Shown piece after piece: positions 8,472 through 20,130 of a stretch of 64,000 bases of DNA. Source of the DNA: Bacillus sp. RAR_GA_16 (lineage in GTDB: Bacteria > Bacillota > Bacilli > Bacillales > Guptibacillaceae); contig NZ_JAIUKZ010000004.1 of the NCBI RefSeq assembly GCF_020165985.1, positions 1 to 64,000 of the forward strand, read 5' to 3'. A model generated the notes under the pieces. The model was not told where the DNA came from. It saw nothing but the letters and a program-made list of their open reading frames with translations, and searched no databases. A program made the position numbers and the translations under genes. Every line of letters starts with the position of its first letter. Position 1 is the stretch's first letter.

Positions 8472-9620
8472 ATGACAACCATTCATGCACACGGTGGTAA
8501 GTTAATAAATCGTTTTAACCCGGATAAAAACTTAAATGAAATTCATAAAGAAATTGAATTAGATAAAACCGCTTTGAGTGATCTCGAATTAATCGGAACT
8601 GGGGGTTATAGTCCATTAATTGGATTCATGAATGAAGATGATTACATTTCTGTGGTTCATAAGCTTAAATTAAGTAACGGTTTACCGTGGAGTATTCCGA
8701 TTACGTTACCAGTGACAGATGATGCCGCAGAAAAAATAGTGATTGGGGATGAAGTGAAACTCATAAGCGAAGGAACTGTGTATGGAACTGTTACCGTAGA
8801 ATCCATCTATAAACCAGATAAGGTTGTAGAGGCAAAACAGGTTTATTTAACAGAGGACAGCGATCATCCGGGCGTGAAAAAAGTCTATGATCGGCCTAAC
8901 GTGTATATTGGTGGACCTATTACGCTCACTAAAAGAAGTGAAAAGGGACAATTTGATCGCTATCATTTTGATCCAGCTGAAACAAGAGCATATTTTGAAG
9001 AGCAAGGCTGGAAAACAGTGGTTGGCTTTCAAACACGAAATCCGGTTCACCGGGCTCATGAATATATCCAAAAAACCGCGCTTGAAACGGTAGATGGGCT
9101 ATTCTTAAACCCACTTGTAGGTGAAACAAAGTCTGATGATATTCCAGCAGAAATCCGAATGGAAAGCTATGAAGTCTTGCTTGAAAATTATTATCCTGAT
9201 GATCGTGTTCACTTGGGTGTTTTTCCAGCTGCGATGCGCTATGCCGGACCAAGAGAAGCCATTTTTCATGCACTTGTTCGCAAAAACTTTGGGTGCACAC
9301 ACTTTATTGTAGGAAGAGATCATGCTGGTGTAGGTGATTATTATGGCACGTATGATGCACAGAAGATCTTCAGTCGATTTACAAGTGAAGAATTGGGAAT
9401 TACACCGCTCTTTTTTGAACATAGTTTTTACTGCAAAAAGTGCGATAGCATGGCTTCAGCGAAGACGTGTCCTCATGGGAAGGAACATCACGTGATTCTA
9501 TCAGGTACGAAAGTACGGGCACTTTTACGAAATGGTGAACAACCTCCTGCAACGTTCAGTCGTCCTGAGGTAGTTGAGATACTGATTAAAGGAATGAGCA
9601 AAAAAGCAGTGAAAGCATAA
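8472..9620 (+). CDS. sat: Sulfate adenylyltransferase (ATP sulfurylase)
   Basis: Activates sulfate with ATP to give adenylyl sulfate (APS) and pyrophosphate. The 382-residue protein carries the active-site motifs [14 protein letters not shown] (about residues 183-196) and VGRDHAGVG (about 280-288), plus a Cys-rich CKKCDSM...CPHGKEHH stretch near the C-terminus that looks like a small zinc site, as in many bacterial homologues. GGAGG lies before the ATG. It is the third enzyme gene of the S-box operon. Confidence 0.96.
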   Translation: MTTIHAHGGKLINRFNPDKNLNEIHKEIELDKTALSDLELIGTGGYSPLIGFMNEDDYISVVHKLKLSNGLPWSIPITLPVTDDAAEKIVIGDEVKLISEGTVYGTVTVESIYKPDKVVEAKQVYLTEDSDHPGVKKVYDRPNVYIGGPITLTKRSEKGQFDRYHFDPAETRAYFEEQGWKTVVGFQTRNPVHRAHEYIQKTALETVDGLFLNPLVGETKSDDIPAEIRMESYEVLLENYYPDDRVHLGVFPAAMRYAGPREAIFHALVRKNFGCTHFIVGRDHAGVGDYYGTYDAQKIFSRFTSEELGITPLFFEHSFYCKKCDSMASAKTCPHGKEHHVILSGTKVRALLRNGEQPPATFSRPEVVEILIKGMSKKAVKA

Positions 9621-9634
9621 GGAGGAGATTCAGG

Positions 9635-10258
9635 ATGACGGACAACAATCATTTAACATGGCACAATACAGTGGTAACGAAAGAAATGAGACAGAAGAGA
9701 AACCAGCACAAAAGTGCTGTTCTCTTCTTTACAGGATTGTCAGGGTCAGGGAAATCAACGTTAGCGAATGATGTTTCAAGAAAGCTACACGAATTAAACG
9801 TTCAAAGCTATGTGCTTGACGGAGATAATATTAGACAAGGATTAAATAAAGATCTTGGTTTTAAAGAAGAAGATCGGAAAGAAAATATAAGACGCATTGG
9901 AGAGGTCTCAAAGTTACTTGTTGATAGCGGTCAATTTGCAATCACTGCTTTTATTTCTCCTTTCCAGAGTGATCGACAAGTTGTGCGTGAACTTCTCTCA
10001 AAAGATGAGTTTATTGAAGTGTACGTAAAGTGCCCCTTAAACGAATGTGAACTTCGAGATCCTAAAGGTTTGTATAAAAAAGCGCGCAATGGAGAAATTC
10101 CTCATTTTACAGGAGTGTCTTCTCCCTATGAAGAACCTATTAATCCTGAACTGATCGTTGATACGTACAGTGAAACGAGAGAAAAATGTGCAGAAATCGT
10201 TCTTTCTTATTTAGAGAATCATCAGTTGATTACACCCAAAGTATTCAATCAAGCGTAA
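9635..10258 (+). CDS. cysC: Adenylylsulfate kinase
   Basis: Phosphorylates APS to PAPS. The 207-residue protein has the Walker A motif GLSGSGKST (about residues 33-41) and the family pattern LDGDNIRQGLNKDLGF and ENIRRIGEV. The FISPF stretch and YKKARNGEIPHFTGV follow as in the CysC family. It lies 15 bases after sat with AAGGAGG before the ATG and is followed by sumT. Confidence 0.95.
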   Translation: MTDNNHLTWHNTVVTKEMRQKRNQHKSAVLFFTGLSGSGKSTLANDVSRKLHELNVQSYVLDGDNIRQGLNKDLGFKEEDRKENIRRIGEVSKLLVDSGQFAITAFISPFQSDRQVVRELLSKDEFIEVYVKCPLNECELRDPKGLYKKARNGEIPHFTGVSSPYEEPINPELIVDTYSETREKCAEIVLSYLENHQLITPKVFNQA

Positions 10259-10305
10259 ATCGTAAGGTTTCAGGAAATAAAACGCGTTGTCGAGGAGGAA
10301 ATGAA

Positions 10306-11091
10306 ATGGGGAAAGTATTCCTAGTTGGAGCAGGGCCTGGTGACATTGATCTAATTACAGTAAAAGGTGTTAAATGCATCGAGCAAGCAGATGTTATACT
10401 TTATGATCGCCTCATTAACAAAGAACTATTAGAGTATGCTAGGGAAGGCGTTGAGCTAATTTATTGTGGGAAGCTACCGGATTACCACACGCTAAAACAG
10501 GAAACCATCAATCGTTTTCTTGTGAAGCATGCGCTAAAAGGGAAAGTCGTCACAAGACTAAAAGGAGGTGATCCCTATGTGTATGGTCGAGGTGGTGAAG
10601 AAGCTGAAGCCCTTTCAAAACACGGCATTCCTTTTGAAATCGTACCGGGCATTACTTCAGGGATTGCAGCTCCAGCATATGCGGGCATACCAGTCACTCA
10701 TCGCGAATTAAGTTCAACTTTTGCTTTTGTAACAGGCCATCGTAAAGAGGGTGAAGAGGAAGAATTACGTTGGGAGAGCCTCGCAAAGGGAATCGATACA
10801 CTTGCGATTTATATGGGAGTGAAAAATTTACCTTATATTTGCAAAATGCTCTTAAAGTATGGAAGGGATAAAGAGACTCCCGTCGCCCTCGTTCATTGGG
10901 GCACTACGCAAACACAACAAACCGTTACAGGGACGCTTGAGACGATCATAGAAGACGTAAAGAAGGCGGAAATACAAAATCCAAGCATGATTGTCGTAGG
11001 GGAAGTTGTTAACTTAAGGTCGAAATTGAAATGGTTTGAGAAATCTTCTGAAGATCAACAAGTGGCGAAGACGGTTGTTAGCGCATTATAA
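10306..11091 (+). CDS. sumT: Uroporphyrinogen-III C-methyltransferase
   Basis: Makes precorrin-2 from uroporphyrinogen III with two SAM, the first step to siroheme. About 261 residues with the SAM-binding start VGAGPGDIDLITVKG, the RLKGGDPYVYGRGGEE motif near residue 88 and PGITSGIAAPAYAGIP near 117. The frame is open further upstream, but the ATG at 10306 follows a GAGGAGG site and begins the conserved domain. It equals ylnD of the B. subtilis cysH operon. Siroheme is the cofactor of sulfite reductase, whose genes are not in this window. Confidence 0.95.
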   Translation: MGKVFLVGAGPGDIDLITVKGVKCIEQADVILYDRLINKELLEYAREGVELIYCGKLPDYHTLKQETINRFLVKHALKGKVVTRLKGGDPYVYGRGGEEAEALSKHGIPFEIVPGITSGIAAPAYAGIPVTHRELSSTFAFVTGHRKEGEEEELRWESLAKGIDTLAIYMGVKNLPYICKMLLKYGRDKETPVALVHWGTTQTQQTVTGTLETIIEDVKKAEIQNPSMIVVGEVVNLRSKLKWFEKSSEDQQVAKTVVSAL

Positions 11092-11110
11092 GTATAGGAG
11101 TTGAGTGATC

Positions 11111-11857
11111 ATGAAAGCTGTTCTCTATATTTGTCATGGAAGTCGAGTGAAAGAGGGAAGAAACCAAGCGGTAGAATTCGTTAGAAAGTGCAAAGAAGAA
11201 CTTTCTTATCCCATTCAAGAAACCTGCTTTCTTGAGCTTTCAGAACCTAATATTTATGAGGGCATCACCACATGTATCCAACAAGGTGCAAAAGAAATTG
11301 TCGTAGTCCCTGTTTTACTACTGGCAGCAACTCATGTAAAAAAGGATATTCCAAACGAAGTAGAACGTATTTCTGGAGAATTTCCGTGGATCACTTTTCA
11401 CATTGGTCGTCCTTTAGGCATCCATGATAAGCTGATCTCTGTCATTGAAGAAAGAGTAAGCGAAACAGGTATCCTCGTTCGAAAGGATGCGAGCGCCATA
11501 CTTGTAGGGAGGGGGAGTAGCGATTCTGATACACGAATCGACATCAATGAAATCGCTAATCGAATTTTCGAGAAGATGACGTTTCAAAGTGTATCTGTGT
11601 GCTATCTTGCAGCAGCGAATCCAACCTTTGATGAAGGAATTAAACAAGCAAAAAAAGGGTCAAACAGTCAGGTGTTTGTCATTCCATATCTTTTGTTTAC
11701 GGGTATATTAATGAAAGAAATGGAACATAAAATAAGTCGACTTGAAAAAGACGGTCCCGATTTTTACCTGTGTCACTACCTTGGCTACCACGATCTATTG
11801 AAAGATGTATTGAAAGAAAGGGTTATAGAAGCATTTGAGACGGGGGTCACCATATGA
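11111..11857 (+). CDS. sirB: Sirohydrochlorin ferrochelatase (CbiX/SirB type)
   Basis: Inserts iron into sirohydrochlorin to make siroheme. Two CbiX-like halves are seen: the first begins YICHGSRVKEGRNQ and has the PVLLLAATHVKKDIP motif near residue 75; the second has LVGRGSSDSDTRIDIN and a VIPYLLFTGILMKE repeat of it. The ATG at 11111 lies 10 bases after GGAG; a GTG six bases earlier is an alternative. It overlaps sirC by ATGA. It corresponds to ylnE of the B. subtilis operon. Confidence 0.92.
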   Translation: MKAVLYICHGSRVKEGRNQAVEFVRKCKEELSYPIQETCFLELSEPNIYEGITTCIQQGAKEIVVVPVLLLAATHVKKDIPNEVERISGEFPWITFHIGRPLGIHDKLISVIEERVSETGILVRKDASAILVGRGSSDSDTRIDINEIANRIFEKMTFQSVSVCYLAAANPTFDEGIKQAKKGSNSQVFVIPYLLFTGILMKEMEHKISRLEKDGPDFYLCHYLGYHDLLKDVLKERVIEAFETGVTI

Positions 11858-12435
11858 GCGAGTATCCCGTTTCATTAAATTTAACAGGGAAAAGTGTCGT
11901 TATAGTGGGGGGAGGTCGTATCGCCCTAAGAAAGATCAGAGGTTTACTTGGGAGTGGTGCGATTCTTACAGTAGTAAGTCCTGAAATGAAGGAAGACATC
12001 AAGAACCTAGTAAATACCGACAATCTCTCTATTGTTGAACGGGAAGTTAGAGCAAGTGATTTACAAGACGCATTTTTAATTATTGTAGCGACTAATTCGA
12101 TTGAAGTGAATGAATTTGTCATTCATCAAGCAAGAGACAATCAGCTAGTGAATGCTTCTCATCAGGCGGATCGTGGGAACGTGTCATTACCAGCTACGCT
12201 AAAACGAGGGAGACTGATCATTTCTATTTTTACAGGAGGAGCCAGTCCACTTCTAGCAAGAAAAATCCGAGATGATCTCTCGTTAAAGTATGATGAGTCA
12301 TATAGCCAACGTTTGGAGTATTTATATGAAAAACGGCTGGCCATTAAGTGCAAAAACATAGGCGAAAGTGAAAAGAGAAGAGAGTTAGCAAAAGCTCTGA
12401 ATCATGCATTAAACGACGTACCAGAAATGGATTAG
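11854..12435 (+). CDS. sirC: Precorrin-2 dehydrogenase
   Basis: Oxidises precorrin-2 to sirohydrochlorin with NAD. The 193-residue protein has an N-terminal Rossmann motif VVIVGGGRIALRKIRGLL (about residues 14-31) and the conserved NRGNVSLPAT-like segment (DRGNVSLPATLKRGRLIISIFTGG is split by the reading frame of the family at the PAT). It lacks the methyltransferase domain found in CysG fusions, since sumT is a separate gene here. It is the last gene of the operon, corresponding to ylnF. Confidence 0.93.
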   Translation: MSEYPVSLNLTGKSVVIVGGGRIALRKIRGLLGSGAILTVVSPEMKEDIKNLVNTDNLSIVEREVRASDLQDAFLIIVATNSIEVNEFVIHQARDNQLVNASHQADRGNVSLPATLKRGRLIISIFTGGASPLLARKIRDDLSLKYDESYSQRLEYLYEKRLAIKCKNIGESEKRRELAKALNHALNDVPEMD

Positions 12436-12481
12436 TCTAACCTTATACATAAATGGATTGTCAAGATGTCGATATAATAAG

Positions 12482-12510
12482 AAAAGAGGAGCCCAGGCTC
12501 CTCTTTTTCT
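12482..12510. terminator. Bidirectional terminator between sirC and metH
   Basis: Stem AAAAGAGGAGCC / GGCTCCTCTTTT with a CA loop. The A-run on one side and T-run on the other let it end both converging operons. Confidence 0.9.
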
Positions 12511-12513
12511 TTC

Positions 12514-15500
12514 TTATAAAACATTAAAGTATCTTCCTTCTGGATGGGCAAAAACCATGGCAGTAACAGAAGCTTCTGGTTCCATCATACACCCATCTGT
12601 TAGTTCTACCCCAATATCTTCAGGCTGGATCAGTTTAAAAAGTTTTTTCTGGTCGTCTAGCTCAGGGCAAGCGGGGTAGCCAAAAGAAAAGCGCTGTCCC
12701 TGGTATTTAGCTGAAAAGCGATTTTGCATTGTAAAATCGGTTGGATCAGGAAAGCCCCATTTATCACGCATCAATTGATGAACGTGTTCGGCAAGACCTT
12801 CAGCTGTTTCAAGCGCAAGGGCTTGTAAAGCATGACTTTCGAGATAGTTCCCATGATTTTTCAACGCTACTGAACGCTCTCGAATACCTCTTCCGGCTGT
12901 AACCGCAAAAAATCCAACGTAGTCCATCTCGCCACTTGATACTGAACGAAGGTAATCGGCAAGACACAAGAAAGGCTCTTTTTGTTGACGGGGAAATGAA
13001 AATCGTTCAATGATCGTTTGATGATCAAGAGGCGAGTAAATGATGACGTCATCTCCATCAGATTGTGCTGGGAAGAACTGATATTTTGCTGAAGGTTGTA
13101 TCCAACTTTCAGTTTTGGCGCGTGTTAAAAGTTGATCGACTACATTTTTTAAATGAACGGCTTTCTCGTTTTTTTCTGCAAGTAGTCTAGATACCTTTCC
13201 TTTCAGGCCAAGGTGATGGCCAATTAGCATTTGCATATTGATGTATGGTTCGATGTGTGCAACCGAGTGGTTTCTTAATACATGAGGTTCTAAATCATAT
13301 GGTTGATAAACGCGTACATCAGTCGATACAGTAGAAACTGGTTTAATGGCAACCGCTGTCCCCCCATTTGAAATTGGTTTTGGTTGCAGCTCAGAAGAAG
13401 CTTTTTTCATCGCGTGTTCTTCCACGAGTTTTCTTTTTTCTTCTTCGTTACTTAACTGATTTGAAAGGGCTAACCCTTCCATAGCGTCTTTTGCATAGAA
13501 AACAGGCCCATCATATTCAGCAGATATTTTATTGTCAGTAAATTTTCGCGATAGGGCAGCACCTCCTACCATAATCGGTATCGAGATTTTAGCTTGCTTC
13601 ATATCTTGAGCTGTTAACACCATTTGCTGAGCAGACTTAACGAGTAATCCCGAAAGACCAACAAAGTCTGGTTGGTGGTCTTGAACCTGTTTAATAAGGT
13701 CTGTTGGTGTAACCTTGATGCCAAGATCAACGACTTCGAAACCATTATTGCTTAAAATAATTTCGACCAGGTTCTTACCAATATCGTGCACGTCACCTTT
13801 TACAGTCGCTAGAAGTACTTTTCCTTTAGAGCTTGAGGAATCTTCTTTTTCCATATGAGGTTCAAGGAAAGCGACAGAAGCTTTCATGACTTCGGCACTT
13901 TGGAGCACCTCGGCAACAATTAATTGATTATCATTAAACAACTTTCCAACTTCTGCCATCCCTTTCATTAGCGGACCATTAATGATTTGGAGCGGTGTTT
14001 CATATTGAACCAAAGCTTTTTCTAAATCTGAAAGAAGTCCTTCTTTTGTACCTTCAACAACATATAAGGCAAGACGTTCCGGAAGCGTGAGCGTGGAAGT
14101 TTGCACGTTACTTTCTTTCTTTTTCCCTCGATAGAATGCAGTGAAATCTGCTAATGTCTGATCATTTGTTTGAAAAAGGAGCTCGTCGGCAAGTTGTACT
14201 TCCTTATCAGAAATAGAAGCGTATCTTTCGAGCTTTTCAGTATTCACGATCGCATAATCTAATCCGGCTTTTGTACAGTGGTACAAGTAGGCGGCGTTTA
14301 GTACTTCTCTTCCTACTGGAGGAAGACCGAATGAGACGTTGCTGATGCCAAGGATTGTCTGGCATTCGGGCAATTCCGATTTAATAAGTCGTATACCCTC
14401 AATTGTTTCGGAAGCTGATCCAATGTATTGCTCATCACCAGTACCAATTGGGAAGACAAGAGGGTCAAAAATAATATCGGATGCGTTAAGTCCATATTTA
14501 AAAACGAGTAAGTCATGAGAGCGTTTTGCGATTTCAAGCTTGCGTTCTGCTGTAACCGCCATGCCGGTTTCATCAATCGTCCCAACGACAATAGCTGCGC
14601 CGTACTTATGGATGAGCGGAACGACAGCTTCAAAACGTTCTTCACCGTCTTCTAGGTTAATGGAATTAATGATCGCTTTCCCTTGTGAATAAGAGAGGGC
14701 CTTTTCGATAACGGCATCATCTGTAGAATCGATGATGAGTGGAGTTTTTACCTTATTTACAACATATTTCATAAAATTCTCTACATCTCTAAGTTCATCA
14801 CTGTCTGGATTTGCGAGACAAATATCGATGACCTGTGCACCTTTTTTTACTTGTGAACGAGCAATCTCAGACGCTTCTTCAAATTTTTCTTCTGCTATGA
14901 GACGTTTGAATTTACGTGATCCTATCACATTTGTTCGCTCTCCAACGAGTACAGGTCTGGTGCTTTCATCGTAAATAAAAGGTTCAATTCCAGAAATCGC
15001 ATGAGGATGACTCGCAGGAGCTTTTCTGGGTTGTAGTGCACTTACAGCTTCGGAAATGGCTTTGATATGAGCAGGAGTTGTTCCACAACAGCCTCCGACA
15101 ACGTTTAGCCAACCTTTTTCAGCAAAGCCATAAATTTTAGCTGCTAAGCTTTCAGGCGTTTCGTGGTAATTTCCTTCTTCGTCAGGAAGGCCCGCATTGG
15201 GGTAGCAACTTACTGAAGTTGTAGCAAGATCAGAAAGGGAGCGGAGATGATCTCTCATGAATTCTGGCCCTGTTGCACAATTTAGCCCAACGACTGCTGG
15301 ATTCATATGTTCAAGCGATAAATAAAATGCCTCAATGCTTTGACCAGCGAGTGTTGTGCCCATCGGTTCAATTGTTCCCGAGATCATTAAAGGAACGGTC
15401 TTGTCTAATTCTTCAAAAGCTCTTGAAATACCAATATAAGCAGCTTTAACGTTAAGCATATCCTGACTTGTTTCAATTAATAGAAGATCGACGCCTCCGT

Positions 15501-15957
15501 TCAGTAAGCCCTTAGCTTGCAAGGCATATGAATTCGAAAGTGATTCAAAAGTCGTTCCCCCAGTGACCGATAATGTTTTGGTAGTTGGTCCCATGGCACC
15601 AGCAACGAACCTGGGTTTAGCTAGCGTTGTTACTTTAGTAGCAGCCTCTTTAGCAAGCTTTGCCGAGGTGTAGTTTAGCTTTTCTGCAAGATGACCGAGA
15701 TTATATTCATCTAAGACAAGATCAGTTGCTCCAAAGGTATTTGTTTCAATAATATCTGCGCCAGAGGCTAAGTACTCGTCATGAATAGAGGAGATAAGAT
15801 CTGGCCTTGTTAGGGATAAGTATTCATTACAGCCTTCATATTCTTCACCACCAAAATCAGTAGCTGTTAGATTAGCCTGTTGAATCATTGTTCCCATTGC
15901 TCCATCAAGAACAAGGATTCTTTTTGTAAGTAGATCTTCAAATGAGGTGTAGGCCAT
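12514..15957 (-). CDS. metH: Cobalamin-dependent methionine synthase
   Basis: Transfers a methyl group from methyltetrahydrofolate to homocysteine. About 1147 residues with four modules in order: homocysteine-binding ([22 protein letters not shown]), pterin-binding ([13 protein letters not shown]), B12-binding with DVHDIGKN near residue 721, whose histidine ligates cobalt, and the C-terminal SAM-binding reactivation domain (FGYPACPEL). The ATG at 15957 has AAGGAAG upstream; it overlaps the end of yitJ by 20 bases. Use of MetH rather than MetE implies a need for cobalamin. It is the last gene of the S-box-controlled met operon. Confidence 0.96.
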   Translation of the reverse strand: MAYTSFEDLLTKRILVLDGAMGTMIQQANLTATDFGGEEYEGCNEYLSLTRPDLISSIHDEYLASGADIIETNTFGATDLVLDEYNLGHLAEKLNYTSAKLAKEAATKVTTLAKPRFVAGAMGPTTKTLSVTGGTTFESLSNSYALQAKGLLNGGVDLLLIETSQDMLNVKAAYIGISRAFEELDKTVPLMISGTIEPMGTTLAGQSIEAFYLSLEHMNPAVVGLNCATGPEFMRDHLRSLSDLATTSVSCYPNAGLPDEEGNYHETPESLAAKIYGFAEKGWLNVVGGCCGTTPAHIKAISEAVSALQPRKAPASHPHAISGIEPFIYDESTRPVLVGERTNVIGSRKFKRLIAEEKFEEASEIARSQVKKGAQVIDICLANPDSDELRDVENFMKYVVNKVKTPLIIDSTDDAVIEKALSYSQGKAIINSINLEDGEERFEAVVPLIHKYGAAIVVGTIDETGMAVTAERKLEIAKRSHDLLVFKYGLNASDIIFDPLVFPIGTGDEQYIGSASETIEGIRLIKSELPECQTILGISNVSFGLPPVGREVLNAAYLYHCTKAGLDYAIVNTEKLERYASISDKEVQLADELLFQTNDQTLADFTAFYRGKKKESNVQTSTLTLPERLALYVVEGTKEGLLSDLEKALVQYETPLQIINGPLMKGMAEVGKLFNDNQLIVAEVLQSAEVMKASVAFLEPHMEKEDSSSSKGKVLLATVKGDVHDIGKNLVEIILSNNGFEVVDLGIKVTPTDLIKQVQDHQPDFVGLSGLLVKSAQQMVLTAQDMKQAKISIPIMVGGAALSRKFTDNKISAEYDGPVFYAKDAMEGLALSNQLSNEEEKRKLVEEHAMKKASSELQPKPISNGGTAVAIKPVSTVSTDVRVYQPYDLEPHVLRNHSVAHIEPYINMQMLIGHHLGLKGKVSRLLAEKNEKAVHLKNVVDQLLTRAKTESWIQPSAKYQFFPAQSDGDDVIIYSPLDHQTIIERFSFPRQQKEPFLCLADYLRSVSSGEMDYVGFFAVTAGRGIRERSVALKNHGNYLESHALQALALETAEGLAEHVHQLMRDKWGFPDPTDFTMQNRFSAKYQGQRFSFGYPACPELDDQKKLFKLIQPEDIGVELTDGCMMEPEASVTAMVFAHPEGRYFNVL

Positions 15958-17791
15958 TTCGATTCTTCCTTTCTTCTTCAAGGCGAGTTTTTTCATTAAT
16001 ATATCTCGTTAATTCTACTGTTAATTCATAACGTAAAAAGGGGGTAATTAAATAGATACCGTTAAATAAATCGAATGCAGCATCAATTAATGACTTTGCA
16101 ATCGCAATGCCTTCATAAAGTGATTCTGTGGGATCTTTAGCGTTTAACATGCGATTGCGAATGGAATCTGATAGTTTAATTCCTGGTACTTCATTATGGA
16201 GAAATTCAGCGTTTCGATAGCTTGTAAGCGGCATGATTCCAATGTAAATGGGACAAGTTAAATGTTTTGTCGCTTCGTAGACTTCTCGTAACTGTTCTTC
16301 ATTGTAAATGGGCTGACTGATAAAATAATCCGCTCCACACTGCTGTTTCTTTTCAAGTCGTTCGACAGCTCGATCGAGATGTCGTACGTTTGGATTAAAG
16401 GCAGCTGCTATTGAAAATGAAGTTTTAATTCCAAGCGATTTACCAGAATAAGAACGTCCTTGATTAAATTGTTTCATTAAACGAATAAGGTCAAATGATG
16501 AGACGTCGTAAACAGAAGTAGCACCAGGAAAATCGCCAATTTTAGTAGGATCACCCGTTACGGCAAGAACCTGATTGATCCCCAAGGTATGGAGCCCCAT
16601 TAAATGAGATTGTAACCCGATTAAATTCCGATCACGACAGGCAACATGCACGAGTGGTCGAACGTTATGGTGTGCTTTAATCGTTGAAGCCATTGCCGTG
16701 TTGCAAATTCGCGGTGAGGCAAGTGAATTATCAGCAAGTGTAATCGCATCAACGCCAACTTCTTGTAGCGCCTTCGTTCCCTCAAGATATTTAGCAATGG
16801 ATAATTTCTTCGGAGGATCAAGCTCAACGATAACAGATCGCTGTTTTTTTGCTATCTCATGTAAGTGAGGAAGCCTTTCTTCCTCAAAATCGATGATCCC
16901 AGCCTCTTTTTCGTTAACGGTTACTTCTTTTTTTGTAATCGGTTTTAGACCTTTTAGTGCTTTAGCCGCCGAAGCTATATGCTCAGGTGTTGTGCCGCAG
17001 CACCCACCAATAAGTCTAACGCCTTGTTGACGTAGAGCTTCTGCACTTTGCTTGAAATAGTCTGGCGCGGTAGGATAAACCAGCCGCCCCTCTTCATAGT
17101 CTGGTAAACTCGCGTTAGGATAGGCAGAAAGAAAACGATTTGAGAGAGGGACCTGTTCTAATGATTGAATCATGTGATACGGGCCGAGTCGGCAATTAAC
17201 GCCTGTGACATCAGCTCCGGCATTCTCGAGCTGTTTTAAAGCGCCAGCAAGAGACGTTCCATTTTGCAGAATGCCTGGCTCATGCATTGAAACCTGTGCA
17301 ATTAAAGGAAGATTTGTTTCCTTTCGAGCTATTTCAAGTACAGTCATAATCTCTTCTAAATCGTAATACGTTTCCAATAAAATACCATCGACTCCCGCTA
17401 ATAGAAGACAAAATAGCTGTTCTCTAAAACTACGCTTGATTTCATCTAGAGGCGTTGACGTATTAATCCCCCGTATTCCTCCTATTGTCCCAAGAACGTA
17501 AGTAGCGTCTGTCGCAGCCTTTCGAGCGAGTTTAACCCCTTCTGTATTAATCTCTTTTACTAAATCTTCAAGACCATATCTCGCTAGCTTGCTATAGTTC
17601 GCGCCGTAAGTATTAGTTTGAATGACATCTGAACCGGCATGAACATAAGCTTGATGAACATTTAATACTTGGTCCGGATGTGACAGGTTCAGCGCTTCAA
17701 AACATTGGTCGATGCCGTATGAGTAAAGAAGCGTTCCCATCGCACCGTCTCCAATCAAAATTTTGTGTTCTAGATCTTCGAGTAAGCTCAT
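15938..17791 (-). CDS. yitJ: Bifunctional homocysteine S-methyltransferase / methylenetetrahydrofolate reductase
   Basis: A 617-residue fusion. Residues 1 to about 290 form a homocysteine methyltransferase-like domain with the zinc-binding cysteines ([10 protein letters not shown] and [11 protein letters not shown]). Residues about 320-605 form a MetF-type reductase that makes 5-methyl-THF, seen in [33 protein letters not shown] and [14 protein letters not shown]. The reductase supplies the methyl donor to the MetH gene that follows. The start overlaps the metC stop in ATGA, with GGAGG upstream. It matches yitJ of B. subtilis, which has its own S-box. Confidence 0.94.
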   Translation of the reverse strand: MSLLEDLEHKILIGDGAMGTLLYSYGIDQCFEALNLSHPDQVLNVHQAYVHAGSDVIQTNTYGANYSKLARYGLEDLVKEINTEGVKLARKAATDATYVLGTIGGIRGINTSTPLDEIKRSFREQLFCLLLAGVDGILLETYYDLEEIMTVLEIARKETNLPLIAQVSMHEPGILQNGTSLAGALKQLENAGADVTGVNCRLGPYHMIQSLEQVPLSNRFLSAYPNASLPDYEEGRLVYPTAPDYFKQSAEALRQQGVRLIGGCCGTTPEHIASAAKALKGLKPITKKEVTVNEKEAGIIDFEEERLPHLHEIAKKQRSVIVELDPPKKLSIAKYLEGTKALQEVGVDAITLADNSLASPRICNTAMASTIKAHHNVRPLVHVACRDRNLIGLQSHLMGLHTLGINQVLAVTGDPTKIGDFPGATSVYDVSSFDLIRLMKQFNQGRSYSGKSLGIKTSFSIAAAFNPNVRHLDRAVERLEKKQQCGADYFISQPIYNEEQLREVYEATKHLTCPIYIGIMPLTSYRNAEFLHNEVPGIKLSDSIRNRMLNAKDPTESLYEGIAIAKSLIDAAFDLFNGIYLITPFLRYELTVELTRYINEKTRLEEERKNRNGLHLI

Positions 17792-18981
17792 CCTTTGGCA
17801 CCTCCGGCTGTAGGAGCGTAAAGTTTAGTAATGGCAGCGAATCCTTGTTTAAAGTCTTGAAGCAAGTCATCAGCATTTTCAAGACCCACGGATAAGCGTA
17901 ACAAGCCATCTGTAATACCACGCTTGTTTCGTTCGGCAGCTGACATTGATGCATGAGACATTCTCGCTGGATAAGAGAGAATCGATTCAACCGCACCAAG
18001 ACTAACAGCGTAAACTGGCAGTTCCACGTGATTTGTAAATAGTCGAACCGCGTTTTCATCAGGTAGTCGAAAAGAAAGAACAGCCCCTGGACCTGCTGCC
18101 TGGTAAAGGTGAGTCGAATGTCCCTGGTGGAAAGAAAATCCAGGATAGTACACCTCTTCTACAAGCGGCTCTTTAAGGAGTGCATGGGCAAGTCGGAAAG
18201 CAGACCTTGAAGATTGCTCGAGACGACAATGCAACGTTTTTAATCCCCGAAGAACTAACCAGGAATCATGGGCACTTAAAATAGAACCAAATGAGTTTTG
18301 TAAAAAAGCGAGTTTTTCACCTAGCACTTCATCTTTAACTACGGCAAGACCAGCAACCACATCACTGTGCCCTGCAATAAACTTTGTCGCACTATGAAGA
18401 ACGATATCAGCACCGAGTTCCAGCGGTCTTTGGAGGGCAGGTGTCATGAAGGTGTTATCAACGAATGTTAAACAATGATTCGCTTTCGCTAATTTAACAA
18501 CGGCTTGAATGTCAGTGACTTTAAGTAACGGATTTGAAGGTGTCTCAATGTAGATTACTTTTGTATTGGATTGAATCCCACTCGCCACTTGATTAAGATC
18601 AGTCATATCAACGAAAGTATGACTAATGCCAAATCTCCCCAGAACATCGTGGATCATCCGATACGTACCGCCATAAACATCTTCTGAAATCAGGACATGG
18701 TCATTTTGTGAGAGGAGCATAAAAGAAGTAGCAATAGCAGCCATACCCGAAGCAAATGCAAACCCTCTAACGCCACATTCAAGATCTGCAATCGTCTCTT
18801 CTAAAGCTTCACGAGTAGGGTTGCCAGAGCGACTGTAATCATATTTTCCAGGTTGATCAAAATCTATTTGATGAAAGGTGGATGCTTGTTGAATGGGAAC
18901 ACTAACAGCACCTGTGTTTTTATCAAATTTATGATCGTTGTGAAGAAGTTTGGTTTGAAATGTATATGAATTAGTCGTCAT
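17788..18981 (-). CDS. metC: Cystathionine beta-lyase
   Basis: PLP enzyme that cleaves cystathionine to homocysteine, pyruvate and ammonia. About 397 residues with the Cys/Met metabolism family fold: [26 protein letters not shown] and the PLP lysine in [12 protein letters not shown]. Two in-frame ATGs exist. The one at 18981 is used here because the upstream one touches the AAAGAGG site and because the protein then begins as known MetC proteins do. It overlaps metI by 11 bases. It is close in sequence to MetI; the order metI-metC as in B. subtilis decides the roles. Confidence 0.9.
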   Translation of the reverse strand: MTTNSYTFQTKLLHNDHKFDKNTGAVSVPIQQASTFHQIDFDQPGKYDYSRSGNPTREALEETIADLECGVRGFAFASGMAAIATSFMLLSQNDHVLISEDVYGGTYRMIHDVLGRFGISHTFVDMTDLNQVASGIQSNTKVIYIETPSNPLLKVTDIQAVVKLAKANHCLTFVDNTFMTPALQRPLELGADIVLHSATKFIAGHSDVVAGLAVVKDEVLGEKLAFLQNSFGSILSAHDSWLVLRGLKTLHCRLEQSSRSAFRLAHALLKEPLVEEVYYPGFSFHQGHSTHLYQAAGPGAVLSFRLPDENAVRLFTNHVELPVYAVSLGAVESILSYPARMSHASMSAAERNKRGITDGLLRLSVGLENADDLLQDFKQGFAAITKLYAPTAGGAKG

Positions 18982-20098
18982 GTCGCACACCATCCTCTTT
19001 GAAAATTGCTAGCGCTTGATCCAAATCGCTAACTAAATCGTTAATTTCTTCAATCCCTACCGAAAATCTTAACAACCGATTGCAAACACCTTTTTCCAGT
19101 CTGATGTTTTCTGGGATATCGGCGTGGGTTTGTGTGGCTGGATAAGTAATAAAGCTCTCAACGCCTCCAAGACTTTCTGCAAAGGTAATCAGCTTCAAGT
19201 TCCTTAGAAAAGGATCGACCCATTCTTCCGACTGTAATCTAAATGAAAGCATCCCGCCTTTTTCAGGGTAGAAAATATCTGTTATGGCTTCATGTTTCGT
19301 TAAGTACGCTGCGACTGCTTTGGCATTTTCCTCATGCTGCTTTAGTCGGAGAGGTAATGTTTTCATACCTCGAATGAGCAGCCATGAGTCGAAAGGGGAA
19401 AGAACCGCTCCGGCACCGTTTTGATACTGTTCAATATCAGCACACAGGTTATTACCTTTGGCAATGATAAGACCTGCGAGCACGTCATTATGACCCCCAA
19501 GGTATTTCGTAGCACTGTGGATAACGATATCAGCTCCCAGTAGGAGAGGATTTTGGAGAAGGGGAGTGAAGAGCGTATTGTCCACGATAGTCAGTAAATT
19601 GTATGTTTTGGCAATGGATACGATTTTTTCAACATCTGTTATTTTCATTAGCGGATTTGAAGGGTTTTCGATAAAAATGGCCCTTGTTGACTGCTTTATC
19701 AATGGTGAAATCGTCTCGATATGTTGGCTATCGAAATAAGTGAACGATAAGTTGAAATGCTTTTCAGCGTGGGCGAATAATCGATAGGTGCCTCCATAGA
19801 GGTCATCTGAAACGAGAATATGATCACCGCTATTAAAAAGTGAGATAATCGCTTGAATGGCTGACATCCCAGAACTAAAGGCGAAACCTTGATCCCCGTG
19901 TTCGAGTTTAGCTACAGCAGACTCGAGAATTGAACGAGTTGGGTTTTTCGTCCTCGAATAGTCAAAACCTGTGGATTCGCCAATCCCTTCATGTCTATAG
20001 GAAGTAGAGAAATAAACGGGAGGATTCACGGCCCCTGTGATGGGATCTGATTTATTACCTAACTGTGCAAGTAACGTATGATAATGGTTATTTGACAT
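18971..20098 (-). CDS. metI: Cystathionine gamma-synthase / O-acetylhomoserine thiolyase
   Basis: PLP enzyme that joins an acyl-homoserine to cysteine, or to sulfide, to begin methionine synthesis. About 375 residues with FDYSRTKNPTRSILE, VSDDLYGGTYRLF and the PLP lysine in HSATKYLGGHND. AAAGGAG lies 7 bases before the ATG at 20098; a TTG two codons earlier is possible. It is the first gene of the met operon, directly after the SAM riboswitch, as in B. subtilis metIC. Confidence 0.92.
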   Translation of the reverse strand: MSNNHYHTLLAQLGNKSDPITGAVNPPVYFSTSYRHEGIGESTGFDYSRTKNPTRSILESAVAKLEHGDQGFAFSSGMSAIQAIISLFNSGDHILVSDDLYGGTYRLFAHAEKHFNLSFTYFDSQHIETISPLIKQSTRAIFIENPSNPLMKITDVEKIVSIAKTYNLLTIVDNTLFTPLLQNPLLLGADIVIHSATKYLGGHNDVLAGLIIAKGNNLCADIEQYQNGAGAVLSPFDSWLLIRGMKTLPLRLKQHEENAKAVAAYLTKHEAITDIFYPEKGGMLSFRLQSEEWVDPFLRNLKLITFAESLGGVESFITYPATQTHADIPENIRLEKGVCNRLLRFSVGIEEINDLVSDLDQALAIFKEDGVRHDD

Positions 20099-20130
20099 AA
20101 TCAATCTCCTTTTCTATAAGTAAGGGCAAT